From Bifidobacterium catulorum (GTDB taxonomy: Bacteria; Actinomycetota; Actinomycetes; Actinomycetales; Bifidobacteriaceae), in assembly GCF_003129925.1 (NCBI RefSeq), contig NZ_QFFN01000012.1, forward strand, positions 1-60,031: a stretch of 60,031 bases of DNA. The letters are read 5' to 3'. Shown here piece after piece: positions 11,101-19,901 of the stretch. Every line of letters starts with the position of its first letter. Positions within the stretch are counted from its first letter, which is position 1. Below the pieces are notes generated by a model. That model was not told the origin of the DNA. It did no database searches and was given only the letters and a program-made list of their open reading frames with translations. A program made the translations under genes and the position numbers.

Positions 11101-11669
11101 GGCACACGGACCTCGCTCTCCTTGACGAACATGAAGTCCGGCTCGCTGCGCTGGACGTCCGGATGAACGCCCGGGCCGAGGAACACGCGGCCCTGCCGAT
11201 CGACGAACGCGATCGGCGTGCAGCGTCCGCGCCGATCGAACAACGCCAGCGAATACCCCTGGCCGTCCGTCTCGGGGAACTGCACCCATCCGGCGGCCAG
11301 ATCGTCGGGCAAGCCCGGCAGGTCGTCGAATACGCGACGCTTCACCAGAGGCCCCAACGTACGCATGCCGTCGAGCAGGCGGCTGATGGCGGCGGCGTCA
11401 TCGGCGCCCCCACGACCGTCGGACGCGAACGACGACGCCATCGACGGGGCGCCGGACTCCCCCGACGTACCACCCAACGCGGCCATGACGTCGCCGCCGG
11501 TCTTGGCCACGGACCTGTCGTCGGCGTGTTCCACGACGTCGCCGAACGGCGACGATCTACGTACCTTGTCGATGGCCGACGAGGCCCCTCCCACGATTTT
11601 GCGCAGCAGACGCCCATAACGGGAACGTTCGCGGCCATGACGACGCCAAGGAGAGGATGAAGTAGACAT
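8133..11669 (-). CDS. Large unknown protein with C-terminal TPR-like helices
   Basis: The protein has about 1178 residues, is mainly soluble and shows no signal peptide. The first 80 residues are basic and polar. A long middle part looks like mixed alpha/beta domains. An acidic low-complexity linker spans about 620-720. The last 250 residues contain helical pairs of tetratricopeptide type (FYAHMELADVRSQLEGPQAA; AFAYYRLAYAEWM). TPR regions usually mediate protein contacts. ATG 11669 is chosen because GACAAT stands exactly 7 nt upstream, as for other leaderless-type starts here; 11708 is the longest alternative and has no ribosome site. It is divergent from the membrane gene at 11748. Function unknown. 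Confidence 0.8.
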   Translation of the reverse strand: MSTSSSPWRRHGRERSRYGRLLRKIVGGASSAIDKVRRSSPFGDVVEHADDRSVAKTGGDVMAALGGTSGESGAPSMASSFASDGRGGADDAAAISRLLDGMRTLGPLVKRRVFDDLPGLPDDLAAGWVQFPETDGQGYSLALFDRRGRCTPIAFVDRQGRVFLGPGVHPDVQRSEPDFMFVKESEVRVPRSRLDGTGKNGVGADGELFPAVQGGIVGRDDTGEMTWLASWLKTDNRYTLEQLRPDLPVSRRADLEYRDAIAIAFFAAYLLPRIDGFIIGFGSGNIFRRLRREAPIGAIRRSVKDTLRARAHGLRASGLEDHFADLMNEAGALDPIEGLEAVHGAEPLHLYSSPYSGAYFFGWDSSLEFRPALSSLRIEGNLNRFAAVSLWLERNARIGVYPTEDTVTRAQAAQLDRALLLNPALTALPLEERAGKSFDPVHEDGTAALSAMVDVAGQAAKETAEAIMTEGEASDANGSEWVYRQTFSSLMRKLRLPYRFDVEFRSNLAEGNVAIGFTTAGTSMMPTTRYDEHRREWVKLTDAERASFGADYNLRVGLLLAALAFGVDQHVARVSLHIDSIGLEEAVAEQNSAISAMMNEALTAFERMRTGSMVPPSGTKADPKDGDVHGNPGVQMPPDVVEADDAEPAEPEDSAGADVAGADGGRSDADGGSHDPASVDRAFEDLMQGVDFDGMSFSLDDGTGDVADDGIVGGIDGASIIDGGSEEDPGADDPMAALRKNPTVRNLVTVTFDRDAFLHAVHEVGLGEPRRVYRDFHAVMDVDGAGALRPVNAEFDLRDSRYSPIGAQDEPELSDRRFSRPLSDVVGTRDALGLAIQRADVLQHAIDDFHRLAAEDGSSSVDKAQRAMDAIRRIADPELLDMASDVTSALIDGGDTPDSDFPLAGRLDAERLKARDLLFGGQAQKAVETAEAAVSGMDKLFAGTGGVPRYFNSYAERVVYNRMFATPDEHTLLIPDNLFYAHMELADVRSQLEGPQAALPHLNAMVAYAPTYPLSHLKLAVQLARAQDWDSARAACLNALRVALDRDDAAFAYYRLAYAEWMRDEFDVAAACYMMSDYISSGAVPALEPEFNELTARARSQCIPVPRDLDEAQSVLLGHELPVWPDTEAAPIIRDAARLCVDNALFVPARTLSMAAARMTPDGDGLDAIQIQFLRSLS

Positions 11670-11676
11670 ACCGCCC

Positions 11677-11682
11677 ATTGTC
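11677..11682 (-). promoter_or_regulatory. Candidate leaderless -10 box
   Basis: GACAAT on the minus strand ends 7 nt before ATG 11669. Transcription would start at or next to the start codon, and no ribosome site is present. Confidence 0.5.
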
Positions 11683-11734
11683 ACAATCAACGACGACATG
11701 ACCGCCATGATTCACGCCGGCAGAGAAACGCTTT

Positions 11735-11740
11735 TACAAT
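11735..11740 (+). promoter_or_regulatory. Candidate leaderless -10 box
   Basis: TACAAT ends 7 nt before GTG 11748, placing the transcript start at the start codon. TTCACG at 11711-11716 is a possible -35 box with an 18-nt spacer. Confidence 0.55.
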
Positions 11741-11747
11741 AAGGTAC

Positions 11748-14081
11748 GTGAACGACCGACCCGACCCCACGAAATTCGACGTCCGAGGATTCGCCGCGCA
11801 TCACCGTTTCGGATGCATCGCCGCGGCGGTCATCCTGGTCATGGAAGTCGTATGCTGCAATCTTCCGTTCTGGACGACCATCGCGTCACCTGGGCCGATC
11901 ACCGCCCCGCACATGACGCTGGGCAGCGGACTGTCGCTCAGCGGCGCCGGCGTGCTGCGCGTCGACGACCCCACCGAGGCATACATAGACGTGAGCGGGG
12001 TGGACGCCCCTGTGCGGTATATCCACTACGTATCCGGATATTCCACAAACCGGGACGCGGCGCTGCAGGACGACCGGCACCCCTTCGATTGGGCGCTGCA
12101 TGTGCGCGTGGACGCGCTGCCGTCCGGCAGCGGCACCTGGCGCACCGGCGAGACGGACGCGTTCCACCGGTACGTGGAGGCCAGCACGTATCTGCGCAAC
12201 CGGGCGGCCGACGGTGACGTGGACACCGTGCGCATATGGATACAGGAGACGGTGGGCTCGCAGTTCGCGTTCAACACGTTGATCGTCAACGACCATCCGC
12301 CATTCCGCATCAGTCTGGCGCGGGTGGGAGCGATGGTGGCGATAGCAGCGGTCATCGGACTGTTGCGGCCACGGTCGCGGCTGTACGCCATCGCGGTCAA
12401 TACGCACAGCGCGAAGCAGCGGCTGGCGTTCGCTGCGGTGATCGCGCCGTTCGCCATCATGTTCGTGATCACGCTGGCCACGGCCTCATGGTCCTCGCCG
12501 AAGGAGTTCTCCCACGAGCCCTACTCATACGCCTACGACTTCAACCAATACGCGCAGATGGCGGATTCCCTGCTGCACGGACGCCCCTGGCTCGACCTTC
12601 CCGTGCCTCATCAGCTCGCCGAGGCCGCCAACCCCTACGACGTGGCCACGCGCGACTCCCTGCTGAGCCACGGCGTGGGCAACATCTACTGGGACCACGT
12701 GTTCTTCGACGGACACTGGTACTCGTATTTCGGCGTGGTGCCGGCCGTGCTGCTGTTCCTGCCGTATCAGGCCCTGACGTCGCTGTGGGTGGATGGCGGC
12801 CTGTGGCTGCCCACGAAGGTGGCGACGAGCATATTCCTGTTCGTGTTCCTCGTATTCAGCCTGCTGCTGGTCGTACGCATGATAGACCGCTTCTTCCCGA
12901 AGACCAGCGTGGGCGTGACGGTGCTGGTGCTGGCGGCGTTCATGTGCGGCTCGAACGGATGGTTCCTGTGGATGCGTCCCATGTTCTACGAGCTGGCCCC
13001 CTCGGCCGCGCTGATGTTCACCGCGATCGGCCTGTGGCTGTGGCTGAGCGCGCGCCGCGTGCCGCTGGACGACGACGAATCCGGCGGCGACACGGCCGGA
13101 CGGAGGCGATGGCGAACATGGACGGTCGACGACGTGCCGTTGGAGACCCGGGCGAGCGACGATCTGGTGAGGATCTCGCTGCCCCGGGTGGCGGGCGGGT
13201 CGCTGTGCATCGCGCTGACGCTGGGATGCCGGGCCACGTTCATCTTCTCCGCGCTGCTGTTCCTGCCGATCTTCGCCGACGAGATCCGCTCGGGGCGGAT
13301 GCTGCGCATCCTCGGCGTCCTGCTGCCCAGGCGCTGGAGGCTGGGAACATGGCGGAAGGGCGGGCCGGTATGGCGGTCGTGGCGGGCCGACCTCGCCGCC
13401 CTGCTGCCGGCGTTCGCCGTGTTCGCCCTGCTGCTGGCCTACAACCGCTGGCGTTTCGGATCCTGGCTGGATTTCGGCAACAACTATCAGCTTACGGTGA
13501 CCGATCTGACGAGATACAAGGAGCCGCTCTCCGTGCTGCCCCAGATCCTCGGATACTACCTGTTCCAGCCGCCGCGGCTCATCCCCGTGTTCCCATGGAT
13601 CGACGTGCCGTACATGCCCGTGCATCCGTGGCAGTACACGGAACGGATGATATGCGGCTTCCTCTGGTTCGCCCCGGTGTGCCTGCTGGCGTTCGCGCTG
13701 CCACGTGTGCGACGTTCCCTGGCAAGGCACCGCCTGTGGGGGCTGGTATGCACGCTGCTGGGCCTGGGCGTGTTCGAGCTGGTGTTCGTGAGCTACAAAG
13801 GCGGCATGGACTGGCGGTATGTGGCCGATTTCGGCTGGCTGCTCGCATTGGGTTCGGCGATGATGATCCCGGCGGTGTTCGAATGGGCCGGCTCGCGCTC
13901 GTTCGTGTTCTCCACGGGGCGCGCAAGGATCGCCCGTCTCGCGGTGATCGTGGTGGTGGCGCTGGTGTTCGCCACGTTGTTCATGACGGTGGCCGGAACG
14001 TTCGTGCCCAGCAAGATCGGACCGCTGATGCGAACGAACCCCACGGTGTATTACACCGTGAGGTCCTGGTTCGTATGGTGA
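11748..14081 (+). CDS. Polytopic membrane protein, possibly glycosyltransferase-C-like
   Basis: The protein has 777 residues. One membrane segment near residues 20-40 is followed by an extracytoplasmic domain of about 150 residues (PITAPHMTLGSG...). Ten or so membrane segments follow, including VGAMVAIAAVIGLL, LAFAAVIAPFAIMFVI and IFLFVFLVFSLLLVV. A long charged cytoplasmic loop lies around 440-480. The layout resembles integral membrane sugar transferases of the GT-C fold or mannosyltransferase-like proteins, but I see no diagnostic DxD or EE motif, so this is only a possibility. It starts with GTG directly after a -10 hexamer. It converges on the glucokinase gene. Confidence 0.8.
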   Translation: MNDRPDPTKFDVRGFAAHHRFGCIAAAVILVMEVVCCNLPFWTTIASPGPITAPHMTLGSGLSLSGAGVLRVDDPTEAYIDVSGVDAPVRYIHYVSGYSTNRDAALQDDRHPFDWALHVRVDALPSGSGTWRTGETDAFHRYVEASTYLRNRAADGDVDTVRIWIQETVGSQFAFNTLIVNDHPPFRISLARVGAMVAIAAVIGLLRPRSRLYAIAVNTHSAKQRLAFAAVIAPFAIMFVITLATASWSSPKEFSHEPYSYAYDFNQYAQMADSLLHGRPWLDLPVPHQLAEAANPYDVATRDSLLSHGVGNIYWDHVFFDGHWYSYFGVVPAVLLFLPYQALTSLWVDGGLWLPTKVATSIFLFVFLVFSLLLVVRMIDRFFPKTSVGVTVLVLAAFMCGSNGWFLWMRPMFYELAPSAALMFTAIGLWLWLSARRVPLDDDESGGDTAGRRRWRTWTVDDVPLETRASDDLVRISLPRVAGGSLCIALTLGCRATFIFSALLFLPIFADEIRSGRMLRILGVLLPRRWRLGTWRKGGPVWRSWRADLAALLPAFAVFALLLAYNRWRFGSWLDFGNNYQLTVTDLTRYKEPLSVLPQILGYYLFQPPRLIPVFPWIDVPYMPVHPWQYTERMICGFLWFAPVCLLAFALPRVRRSLARHRLWGLVCTLLGLGVFELVFVSYKGGMDWRYVADFGWLLALGSAMMIPAVFEWAGSRSFVFSTGRARIARLAVIVVVALVFATLFMTVAGTFVPSKIGPLMRTNPTVYYTVRSWFVW

Positions 14082-14119
14082 CCTCCCCCGGGAACGGCAT
14101 GGCGCCCCCCGAGGAACGG

Positions 14120-14884
14120 TCAGCGCACCGTCTTCGTACTGGCGTAGTAGGCGGCGCCCACGATGCCTGCGGCGTTGAGCAACGTGGCCGGCACCATCGG
14201 GGTGTCGACCTCGATGTAGGGGAAGAACTTCTCGTGCTTCTTGCTCACGCCGCCGCCGACGACGAAGATGTCGGGGCTGAAGTAGTGTTCGAGCAGACGG
14301 TAGTATTTGGTGAGCCTGCCGCCCCACTTCTTCCATGAAAGCTCCTTGCGGGAGCGTGCGGAGTCCGCCGCGTATTTCTCGGCGTCCCTGCCGTCGAGGA
14401 TGAGATGCCCCAGCTCGGTGTTGGGCACGAGCACGCCGTTCATGATCAGCGCGGTGCCGATGCCCGTTCCCAGCGTGGTGGCGATGACGAGTCCCTCGTT
14501 GCCCTTGGCCGCACCGTACCGCGCCTCGGCGAGGCCGGCCGCGTCGGCGTCGTTGACCACATGCACCTCGCGCCCGGTCCTCTCGCTGAGCAGGCGGTTG
14601 ATGTCCACACCCACCCACGACTGGTCGAGGTTGGCCATGAAGTTCAGCGGGCGTCCGGGCTTGAAGGGGGCGGGGAACGCCACGCCGATGGGAGTTCCAT
14701 CCCCGACCTCGTAGTGGTCGAGGATCTCCTTGACGATCGCCGCCACGGCGTCCGGCGTGGATTCCTCCGGTGTGGGGATGCGCAGACGCTCCGCGGCGAA
14801 CCTGCCTTCGTGAAGGTCCACCGGCGCGCCTTTGATGCCGGAGCCGCCGATGTCGATGCCGAAGGCCTGTGCGGATTCAATCAT
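14120..14884 (-). CDS. ppgK: Polyphosphate glucokinase, ROK family
   Basis: This 254-residue cytoplasmic kinase phosphorylates glucose to glucose-6-phosphate using polyphosphate and/or ATP. The N-terminal phosphate loop is GIDIGGSGIKG. The central sequence VIATTLGTGIGTALI and ELGHL match the actinobacterial PpgK group, and VVNDADAAG carries the catalytic aspartate. The length matches the family (about 250-260). GAGGAGG lies 6 nt before ATG 14884, which settles the start over the longer frame. The MFS transporter gene lies 113 nt upstream on the same strand, so joint transcription is possible. Substrate and donor preference are inferred from the family. Confidence 0.92.
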   Translation of the reverse strand: MIESAQAFGIDIGGSGIKGAPVDLHEGRFAAERLRIPTPEESTPDAVAAIVKEILDHYEVGDGTPIGVAFPAPFKPGRPLNFMANLDQSWVGVDINRLLSERTGREVHVVNDADAAGLAEARYGAAKGNEGLVIATTLGTGIGTALIMNGVLVPNTELGHLILDGRDAEKYAADSARSRKELSWKKWGGRLTKYYRLLEHYFSPDIFVVGGGVSKKHEKFFPYIEVDTPMVPATLLNAAGIVGAAYYASTKTVR

Positions 14885-14997
14885 GGATGTTCCTCCTCGG
14901 TGTGGATGTCGACGCCGACCGATCACGACGTCAAATCGCCGCCATGGCAATCCTGATATCCAACACTACCGTGTTTTTCGGCCGCATCCGACAGCCG

Positions 14998-16206
14998 TCA
15001 CCGTTTTTCGTCGCCACGGGCGTGCACACGACGCAGATTCTCGTGCATGGCCACCATGAGCACCAGGATCACGCCGAGATACAAGGGGAACAGCCGGATG
15101 GAGACGTGGTTGGCGATGAGACCGAACAGCGGGGGCGCGGAAAGGCTGCCGAGATAGGCGGACGCCATCTGCACGCCGATGATGGCCTGGGACCTGTCCT
15201 CGCCGAAATACGCGGGCGTGGAGTGGATCATGCACGGGTAGGTCGGGGCGCATCCGAGCCCGATGACGACGAGACCGACGAGCGGCATCACATTGCCGCC
15301 GAACGGCAGCGCCACCACGGCCACGCCGACGGCGATAAGCACCTGGCCGATGCGGATCATGGTCGGATCATCGAACCGCATGGTCATGAATCCGCTGAGG
15401 GCGCGTCCGGCGGTGACGCCCAGATAGAACAGGCTCGCCCATGCGGCGGCCTGCGTGGATGAGACGCCGCGGTCGAGCACCATGTAGCTTGCGGCCCACA
15501 GGCCCGTGGTCAGCTCCAGACCGCAGTAGCAGAAGAACATGATGAGGATGGATTTGGCACCGGGAATGGCAAGCACGTCGAACAGGCCGAGGGCCCTGCG
15601 GCGGGGGCCTCCGTCGTGCGAGTCCCCGGTGCCTGCGGCGTCAGGCCGATGCCCGTCGACGCGGGTCCTCCACAAGGGCAGGCTGAGCACGATCAACACG
15701 GTCAGCGCGATCTGCAAAATGGCGATCCATCGGTATCCGTCATCCCATCCGAAGCCTCCGGTGAGGGCGAATCCCATGATGTACGGGCCCGCCGAGGCAC
15801 CCAGTCCCCACATGCAGTGCAGCCAGCTCATATGACGGCTCGCATAATGCAGGGCCACGTAGTTGTTGAGCGCCGCATCCACGCCGCCTGCGCCCAGACC
15901 GTAGGGAATCGCCCACAGGCACAGCATCCAGAACTGCGAGGCGAACGAGAACCCGCCGAGAGAGACCGCGGTCATCGCCACGCTGATGGCGGTGATCCTT
16001 CCCGCGCCGAGCCTCAGCGTGAGCCTGTCGCTCATCAGCGACGAGACGATCGTACCCGCGCTGATGATCATGGAGACGGCGCCCGCATACGAGACCGGCA
16101 CGTCGAACTGACGGTACATGACCGGCCATGCCGAGCCGAGCACGGCGTCGGGCAGGCCGAGGCTGATGAACGCCACGTAGATGACGGCGAGCAGCAGATT
16201 GCCCAT
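14998..16206 (-). CDS. MFS transporter, possibly sugar
   Basis: The protein has 402 residues and twelve predicted membrane helices in two six-helix halves. The first half starts at the N-terminus (LLLAVIYVAFISLGLPDAVLG). The cytoplasmic loop between helices 2 and 3 carries SDRLTLRLGAGRI, the MFS signature region, and a charged loop near 190-215 separates the halves. N-terminal LGLPDAVLGSAWP resembles the FucP/sugar-permease branch, so a sugar or small metabolite is likely, but the substrate is unknown. AAGGAAAGGG precedes the ATG. It lies downstream of the extended TIM gene on the same strand and upstream of glucokinase. Confidence 0.85.
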   Translation of the reverse strand: MGNLLLAVIYVAFISLGLPDAVLGSAWPVMYRQFDVPVSYAGAVSMIISAGTIVSSLMSDRLTLRLGAGRITAISVAMTAVSLGGFSFASQFWMLCLWAIPYGLGAGGVDAALNNYVALHYASRHMSWLHCMWGLGASAGPYIMGFALTGGFGWDDGYRWIAILQIALTVLIVLSLPLWRTRVDGHRPDAAGTGDSHDGGPRRRALGLFDVLAIPGAKSILIMFFCYCGLELTTGLWAASYMVLDRGVSSTQAAAWASLFYLGVTAGRALSGFMTMRFDDPTMIRIGQVLIAVGVAVVALPFGGNVMPLVGLVVIGLGCAPTYPCMIHSTPAYFGEDRSQAIIGVQMASAYLGSLSAPPLFGLIANHVSIRLFPLYLGVILVLMVAMHENLRRVHARGDEKR

Positions 16207-16345
16207 GGATCGTCCCTTTCCTTACGTCGACAATATATGTACGAATGTACACATAATGGCATGGGGATTAGACCGTTCTAGACCATGGGTGTCGCCCATA
16301 CCGGCGTGGCGTGAAACCGACCGCCGGTTCCGACGACAGGACGAG

Positions 16346-17797
16346 TCACAGCCCTCCGCGACCGTTCTTCCACGGACTGTGGAGCTTGCGGTCGATGCCG
16401 CGGGCACGCCACAGACGGTTCTTGGTGTCGACGTCGCTGAGCAGATACCCCGCCACGAACGGCTTGCGGAATTGCTCGAATTCCAGTCCGGTGTCCATCT
16501 CATAGTAGGCGCGCATGCAGGCCACGTTCGCGAACTCCTCGGCGAGCAGCTCGCCGCGCCGGTCGACGCTCAACGAATCGTCGCATTCGATGAGCCACTG
16601 ACGGATGGAGAACATGCCTCGGATCCGACGCTCGTCGATGAGCTTCATCATCGACTCGATGATGCGCAGACGATTCGACCAGATCATGTCGCGCAGCACA
16701 TCGGCGTCGAAACTCACGAAGGCGTTGCCGGAGGCATCCGCCGCATCCTCAAGCTCGATGGCGGCCTGCTCCTCAAGCCACTGGAATCCCACCGTGCGGT
16801 AGGCGGCCAACGCCAGTGCGGCACGCCACGCGATGGTGTCGGCATGGCTCTGCGCCACCTTGGTGGCGGTCAGACGATGCGGCGCCTCAAGCGTGGAGTC
16901 GGTGAACTCCTCCACCGTGCGCTTGCCCGGGCGGTAGATGGTGTGCACGCTCCGACGCGACCGCACCACGCTCGCCTCGGCGGCAAGATGGCAGATATTC
17001 GCGAATTTGACCGGGTCAAGACTCGCCCCGCCGACGAGAAAGCCGTCGACGCCGTAACGGCGGATGATATCGGCCGCGTTGCCGGGATTGACCGACCCGC
17101 CGTAGAGGATGCGCACCCTGGCGGCCACGTCGGAGCCGAACGTGGCGTTGATGAAGTCGCGGATGTCGGCGAGCGCGGATTCGATGACTGACGGTTCGGG
17201 CGCCATGCCGGCACCGATGCTCCATACCGGTTCGTAGGCCACGATGACGCGACCGACGTCGTCGCCGGAAAGCAGACGCATGGCGGAGACGAGCTGATTG
17301 AGGGCGTAGTCGATGCCGATGCCGTCCTCACGGCCGAGCTTGGTCTCGCCGATGCATACGATGGGGGTCATGCCGCTGTCGAGCACGACCCTCATCTTCT
17401 GGTCGATCTTGTCGTCGTCCTCGGGATGGTAGCGCCGCTGCTCGGAATGGCCGAGCAATACGTAGCGGCAACCGAGTGCGGCGAGCATCTGGGCGCTGAT
17501 GTCGCCGGTGTAGGCGCCGGCGTCGAGCTCGCTCACGTTCTGCGCACCGAGGAACAGTTCCGGTTTGAGTGCGGTGGCGCGCGCCATATCCCGTATGGCC
17601 AACAGACTGGTGAACGATGGCAGCACGCCTACCTCGACATGGTTGACCATGACGTCGGAGCCTTCCATGCGATGCCGCCATTCGTTGTTGGATGCGGCAT
17701 ATTCGAGCAGCCACTGCCGGGCCTGCACATGGTCGAGGTTCATCTTCCAGTTGCCGATGACGAGGGGACGGCGTTGCACGGTGTCGTTGTACTTCAT
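16346..17797 (-). CDS. Triosephosphate isomerase with long C-terminal extension
   Basis: The protein has 483 residues. Residues 1-270 are a complete TIM barrel: NWKMN with Lys18, LLGHSEQRR with the electrophilic His at about 116, YEPVWSIG with the catalytic Glu at about 188, and the phosphate loops ILYGGSVN and FLVGGASL. It should interconvert dihydroxyacetone phosphate and glyceraldehyde-3-phosphate. Residues 270-483 are a mainly helical domain I do not recognise (VHTIYRPGKRTVEEF...). Normal TIM is about 250-265 residues. The neighbours are a phosphoglycerate mutase family gene and class II aldolase, which gives a glycolytic context. The C-terminal domain may add regulation, oligomerisation or another activity. 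Confidence 0.87.
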   Translation of the reverse strand: MKYNDTVQRRPLVIGNWKMNLDHVQARQWLLEYAASNNEWRHRMEGSDVMVNHVEVGVLPSFTSLLAIRDMARATALKPELFLGAQNVSELDAGAYTGDISAQMLAALGCRYVLLGHSEQRRYHPEDDDKIDQKMRVVLDSGMTPIVCIGETKLGREDGIGIDYALNQLVSAMRLLSGDDVGRVIVAYEPVWSIGAGMAPEPSVIESALADIRDFINATFGSDVAARVRILYGGSVNPGNAADIIRRYGVDGFLVGGASLDPVKFANICHLAAEASVVRSRRSVHTIYRPGKRTVEEFTDSTLEAPHRLTATKVAQSHADTIAWRAALALAAYRTVGFQWLEEQAAIELEDAADASGNAFVSFDADVLRDMIWSNRLRIIESMMKLIDERRIRGMFSIRQWLIECDDSLSVDRRGELLAEEFANVACMRAYYEMDTGLEFEQFRKPFVAGYLLSDVDTKNRLWRARGIDRKLHSPWKNGRGGL

Positions 17798-17834
17798 GAC
17801 GGTTCCTTCTTACGTCGCGCCGCGGTCCGTCGGC

Positions 17835-18491
17835 TCAAGCGCCCCAGTGTTCGATGACGGGCTGGCCCTTGTGGTCGCCCAGCACGACGTAGCGGGCGGT
17901 GCCGAGCTCGAATTTGCGGCCCTCGGCCGGCGGCATGTCCACCCATGCCATGGCGACAAGCCGCAGGATGTGCGAATGCGCCACAAGCAGTACGTCCTTG
18001 CCGGCGTACACGTCGTCACGGATGCCGTCGACGACGCGGCGGGCGCGGCCGAACGCCTCGTCGAGGGTCTCGCCGTCGGTCAGATGCACGGCGACCCGCT
18101 GCCCGTCGGGAAGGGTCTCCACCCGCTCCTCCCCCAACGACGCGGGCACGACCTGCGGACCGTCGAGCCAGAGGTTCCACGGACGTCCGAGCGCCTCCCC
18201 GATCTGCCCACGGGTGCGGCCCTCGGCGCGGCCATAGTCCCATTCCATGAGGTCGTCGCATGGCGTGGCGTCGAAGCCGGCGAGGCTCGCGGTCTCGCTG
18301 GCTCGTCTGAGCGGGGAGCACAGAATGCGGGAAAACGCTTCGGGATGCGCGGCCCGCACACGCTCCCCGGCCTCCCGCGCCTGCAGTTCGCCGGTTTCGG
18401 TCAAGGGCACGTCCGTTCGTCCGGTGTGCTGGCCCGACATGGCCCAGTAGGTCTGGCCGTGGCGAAGGAGATAGACATTTCCTGCTTTCAT
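17835..18491 (-). CDS. Histidine phosphatase / phosphoglycerate mutase family
   Basis: The protein has 218 residues. LLRHGQT at the N-terminus has the phospho-accepting His11, SPLRRASET has the phosphate-binding arginine, EWDYGRAEGRT the family glutamate, and VAHSHILR (about residue 168) the second histidine. This matches the cofactor-dependent mutase/broad phosphatase branch. The sequence does not tell whether it is a true glycolytic mutase or a phosphatase; its place between TIM and aldolase genes favours sugar-phosphate metabolism. ATG 18491 gives a normal-length protein; its ribosome site is weak, and a longer in-frame start at 18596 looks unlikely. It lies 37 nt upstream of the TIM gene. 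Confidence 0.85.
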   Translation of the reverse strand: MKAGNVYLLRHGQTYWAMSGQHTGRTDVPLTETGELQAREAGERVRAAHPEAFSRILCSPLRRASETASLAGFDATPCDDLMEWDYGRAEGRTRGQIGEALGRPWNLWLDGPQVVPASLGEERVETLPDGQRVAVHLTDGETLDEAFGRARRVVDGIRDDVYAGKDVLLVAHSHILRLVAMAWVDMPPAEGRKFELGTARYVVLGDHKGQPVIEHWGA

Positions 18492-18647
18492 ATCGTTATG
18501 CGCTTTCTGTACCACTATGTACGGTCGTTGCTTCATTGCCGGAATCGGCGCACCGCCCCGCCGGGCGGGACCACACCCATCCGCATCGGCAATCATATGC
18601 CGCCGCGGATGTCCGGGGAATTCGATTGCCGCGATTTGCGGCGGACC

Positions 18648-18684
18648 GCCGGCCGGGGACCGCGAACGAAGCGCCCCGGCCGGC
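18648..18684. other. GC-rich stem-loop after aldolase gene
   Basis: GCCGGCCGGGG (18648-18658) pairs with CCCCGGCCGGC (18674-18684). It lies just downstream of the aldolase stop on the transcribed minus strand. No T-run follows, so it may attenuate transcription or block mRNA decay between aldolase and the mutase gene rather than end transcription fully. Confidence 0.55.
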
Positions 18685-18704
18685 CGTTCCCATAGGAGGG
18701 GAGG

Positions 18705-19745
18705 TCAGGAGACGACGGGATCGAGAACCGACCTGTAGGAGACGGCGTCGGCATGTCCGGCGCTGCCGAGCAGCTCGGCCACCCGGGAGACCTTCTCGGC
18801 CATGGCCTTGCGGCCCGCGGCGTTCCACTTGCGCGGATCGAAGAACTTCTTGCCCTCGCGGTGGGACCGCTGCTTGCCGTCGGCCGCGACGAGGAACGCG
18901 TCGATGCCGTTGGTGAACTCGTACTGGGTGTCGGTGTCGACGTTCATCTTGACGACGCCGTCCTTCACCGCCGCGCGGACATCCGCGTCGGAGGATCCGG
19001 ACCCGCCGTGGAACACGTACATGTTGCGCACGCCGGTCTTCTCCGCGATCTCGGCAAGCAGTTCGGGCTTGAGGTCGGGGATGACGGCGGTGCCGTGCGC
19101 ATTGCCGAAGGCGACCGCGAGCAGATAGTCGTCCTCGTCGAGGCCGGCGTCGGTGAAGGTCCTCTGGATCACCGCGACGTCCTCCGGGGTGGAGTAGACG
19201 GCCTTGTCGGCGACGCCGTCCTCCATGCCGCCCCATTTGCCGCCCGCCTCTACCTCAAGCACGCCGTCGACGGCCTGCACCATCGGCAGCAGTTCACGGA
19301 TGGTGGCCGCATTGTCGTGGATCTCATCGTGGGAGCCGTCGAACATGAACGAGTCGAAGATCTTCTCCTCGCCGGCGTCGCGGAGCCTCTTCAGCTCGAC
19401 GAGCAGCGGCTTGAGCCAGGTGTCCACGTAGTCCGCGTGGCAATGGTCGGTGTGCAGCATGATCGGCACGTGATGAAGCTTGCGCAGGTCGCGCATGAGG
19501 CGACCGATGATGATGGATCCGTCGACGGGGTCGCCGGAGGGACTGGCCTGCTTGGCGGCGCCGATGCTCACCTGCACGAATCCGGCGCTGTTCGCCTGCT
19601 CAAGCCCCTGCATGGCCGCGATGGCCGTATCGAGGTTGCTGACGTTGATGGCCGGATAGGCGTATCCCCCGTCATGCGCCACGTCAAGCAGATGCCTGAC
19701 CTCGGCGGAGGTCATCACAAAGGCGTTCGAAGTCGTCTCGCTCAT
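18705..19745 (-). CDS. fba: Class II fructose-bisphosphate aldolase
   Basis: The protein has 346 residues. This zinc enzyme cleaves fructose-1,6-bisphosphate to two triose phosphates, or does the reverse. The zinc ligand motif HTDHCH lies at about residue 100, the second ligand region VAFGNAHGT and the phosphate-binding motif GGSGSS follow, and MNVDTDTQY is the family signature near 250. AAAAGGGGAC lies before ATG 19745, which sets the start 41 codons inside the longest frame. Organisms using the bifid shunt mainly bypass this step, so aldolase probably serves gluconeogenesis or triose balance. It heads the minus-strand cluster with the mutase and TIM genes. The inverted repeat at 19902-19929 may be its operator. 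Confidence 0.95.
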   Translation of the reverse strand: MSETTSNAFVMTSAEVRHLLDVAHDGGYAYPAINVSNLDTAIAAMQGLEQANSAGFVQVSIGAAKQASPSGDPVDGSIIIGRLMRDLRKLHHVPIMLHTDHCHADYVDTWLKPLLVELKRLRDAGEEKIFDSFMFDGSHDEIHDNAATIRELLPMVQAVDGVLEVEAGGKWGGMEDGVADKAVYSTPEDVAVIQRTFTDAGLDEDDYLLAVAFGNAHGTAVIPDLKPELLAEIAEKTGVRNMYVFHGGSGSSDADVRAAVKDGVVKMNVDTDTQYEFTNGIDAFLVAADGKQRSHREGKKFFDPRKWNAAGRKAMAEKVSRVAELLGSAGHADAVSYRSVLDPVVS

Positions 19746-19901
19746 ATTCGTCCCCTTTTGGAACTCATCGTCCGTCGGGGCTTCCGTTCGCCCCGCCCAC
19801 AACCAATGGTCGCACTTCCACGGCCCGATTCGCAAGCATCGTGGCGTCCGATTCCCAGCCACGGGCAAAGGTCACATAATCAGCACGCAACAGCGCACAA
19901 A

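Noticed and set aside
12525..14618. 697-codon open frame on the minus strand
   Set aside because: It runs antisense through the polytopic membrane gene and out of frame through ppgK; composition (Arg/Gln/His/Gly) is typical of a GC-rich shadow.
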